Shown here: positions 63,375 to 64,000 of the stretch, piece after piece
Numbering within the stretch: position 1 is the stretch's first letter
Layout of the letters: the number at the start of each line of letters is the position of its first letter
Assembly: GCA_903970465.1 (NCBI GenBank)
Contig: CAJCIO010000015.1
Location: 1-64,000 of the forward strand
Length of the DNA: 64,000 nucleotides
Direction of reading: 5' to 3'
Source of the DNA: Gammaproteobacteria bacterium
Lineage (GTDB): Bacteria > Pseudomonadota > Gammaproteobacteria > Pseudomonadales > Pseudomonadaceae
Position numbers and translations under genes: made by a program
Notes under the pieces: model-generated
Database searches by the model: none
What the model was told of the DNA's origin: nothing
Seen by the model: only the letters and a program-made list of their open reading frames with translations

Positions 63375-64000
63375 TTAGAACAAGCCCATCTGCCCGCCAA
63401 TCAAAGTAGCGAAATCATCCCCTACAAAGGGCAGGATGGCATCGGCCACTGGCTGCAACTGCTTGTTGACGTAATGCTCGTAATCGATCGCGGACGCCCG
63501 CGTCTCCAATGGTTCGGGCCCGGCCACGGTGATCACGTAACTGATCCAGCCGCCGCGCTGGTACTGCAGCGGTCGGCCACGCAAGGCGTTGTATTGATCA
63601 GCGATGCGCGCGGCCCTCACTGGCGGCGGCACATTGACTTGATACTGATCGAGCGGTCGCCGCACCCGCTTGCGGTAAATCAACAGTTCATCGAACTCTC
63701 CGTCCTGGGTGCGCCGCACATAATCGCGCACGAACTGGCGATATTCCTGGCGTAAGAAAATTCGCTCATACAGTGCTTGCTGGAATTCCCGGGCCAAAGG
63801 TGACCAATCGCTGCGTACGGTTTCCAGGCCCTTGTAGACCATCCTCATGCTGCCATCGGCCTGCGTGACCATCCCGGCGTAGCGTTTCTTGCTGCCCTCC
63901 TCGGCGCCGCGAATGGTTGGCATCAGAAAACGCTGGTAATGGGTTTCGAACTGCAGTTCGAGCGCACTGACCAGACCGTACTCGGCCTGCAGATGCTCAC
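63375..64000 (-). CDS. polB: DNA polymerase II, C-terminal part (5' end cut by window edge)
   Basis: The last 208 codons of a family B polymerase; the gene continues past the right edge. The thumb region is recognised from GAEEGSKKRYAG, EFDELLIYRKRVRRPLDQY, NVPPPVRAARIAD, GPEPLE, IDYEHYVNKQLQPVADAILPF and the terminal GQMGLF. Pol II works in DNA damage bypass and replication restart. An apparent ATG at 63923 is internal. Confidence 0.88.
   Translation of the reverse strand, partial: EHLQAEYGLVSALELQFETHYQRFLMPTIRGAEEGSKKRYAGMVTQADGSMRMVYKGLETVRSDWSPLAREFQQALYERIFLRQEYRQFVRDYVRRTQDGEFDELLIYRKRVRRPLDQYQVNVPPPVRAARIADQYNALRGRPLQYQRGGWISYVITVAGPEPLETRASAIDYEHYVNKQLQPVADAILPFVGDDFATLIGGQMGLF

Overview
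The window reads as a chromosomal segment of a Pseudomonas species, probably from the fluorescens/syringae/putida side of the genus rather than P. aeruginosa. Supporting signs are the high G+C coding style, gene sets such as ybhP-clsB-ybhN, class I transketolase, phosphatidylcholine synthase, polB and mltA, and the many REP-like palindromes of the Pseudomonas type. No tRNA, rRNA, prophage, IS element or CRISPR array was seen. Both ends cut a gene: a substrate-binding protein on the left and DNA polymerase II (polB) on the right.

Layout. 1-6.3 kb is a GlpSTPQUV-type ABC importer operon on the minus strand, with a sigma-54 promoter and a divergent AcoR-like sigma-54 activator. 8.4-11.5 kb is a membrane-lipid operon (ybhP-clsB-ybhN). 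11.6-14.9 kb holds a BaeSR-like two-component pair divergent from a YahK-type alcohol dehydrogenase. 15-25.7 kb is mixed metabolism: sugar porter, MocR regulator, SulP transporter, HDOD protein, DUF2790 protein, transketolase, MFS exporter and a class II-like sirtuin. 26-36.8 kb is a dense signalling island: a HEAT/TPR membrane protein, three histidine kinases (two with extra receivers), three free receivers, CheR, CheB, an Hpt protein and an RcsB-like regulator, without CheA, CheW or a chemoreceptor. 37-40.4 kb has a KfrA-like coiled-coil DNA-binding protein, an ArgP-like LysR regulator and a lone tyrosine recombinase. 40.5-49.5 kb includes a MaoC dehydratase, a chemoreceptor with a sigma-28 promoter, a GlxA-family regulator, a GGDEF-EAL protein, an OYE reductase, a YgiM-like SH3 protein, a TSUP transporter and a small cytochrome c. 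49.5-58.5 kb is a sugar catabolic operon (ribose-type ABC transporter, SMP-30 lactonase, GguC/AraD1-like FAH protein) divergent from a GAF kinase/LuxR regulator pair. 58.5-64 kb carries pcs, wbuC, an MFS exporter, mltA, RNase T2 and the end of polB.

How parts work together. The left operon shows asymmetry between its two ATPases: the canonical motifs add up to one complete and one degenerate ATP site. The signalling island looks like one or more phosphorelays in which CheR and CheB may act on a hybrid kinase instead of on chemoreceptors. The ribose-type operon and its adjacent two-component pair probably form one regulated sugar-acid uptake and breakdown unit. An attenuator-like leader precedes the YgiM-like gene, and an inverted repeat covers the ribosome binding site of the GlxA-family gene. 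All functional calls come from reading sequence and recalled family features; no search was run.
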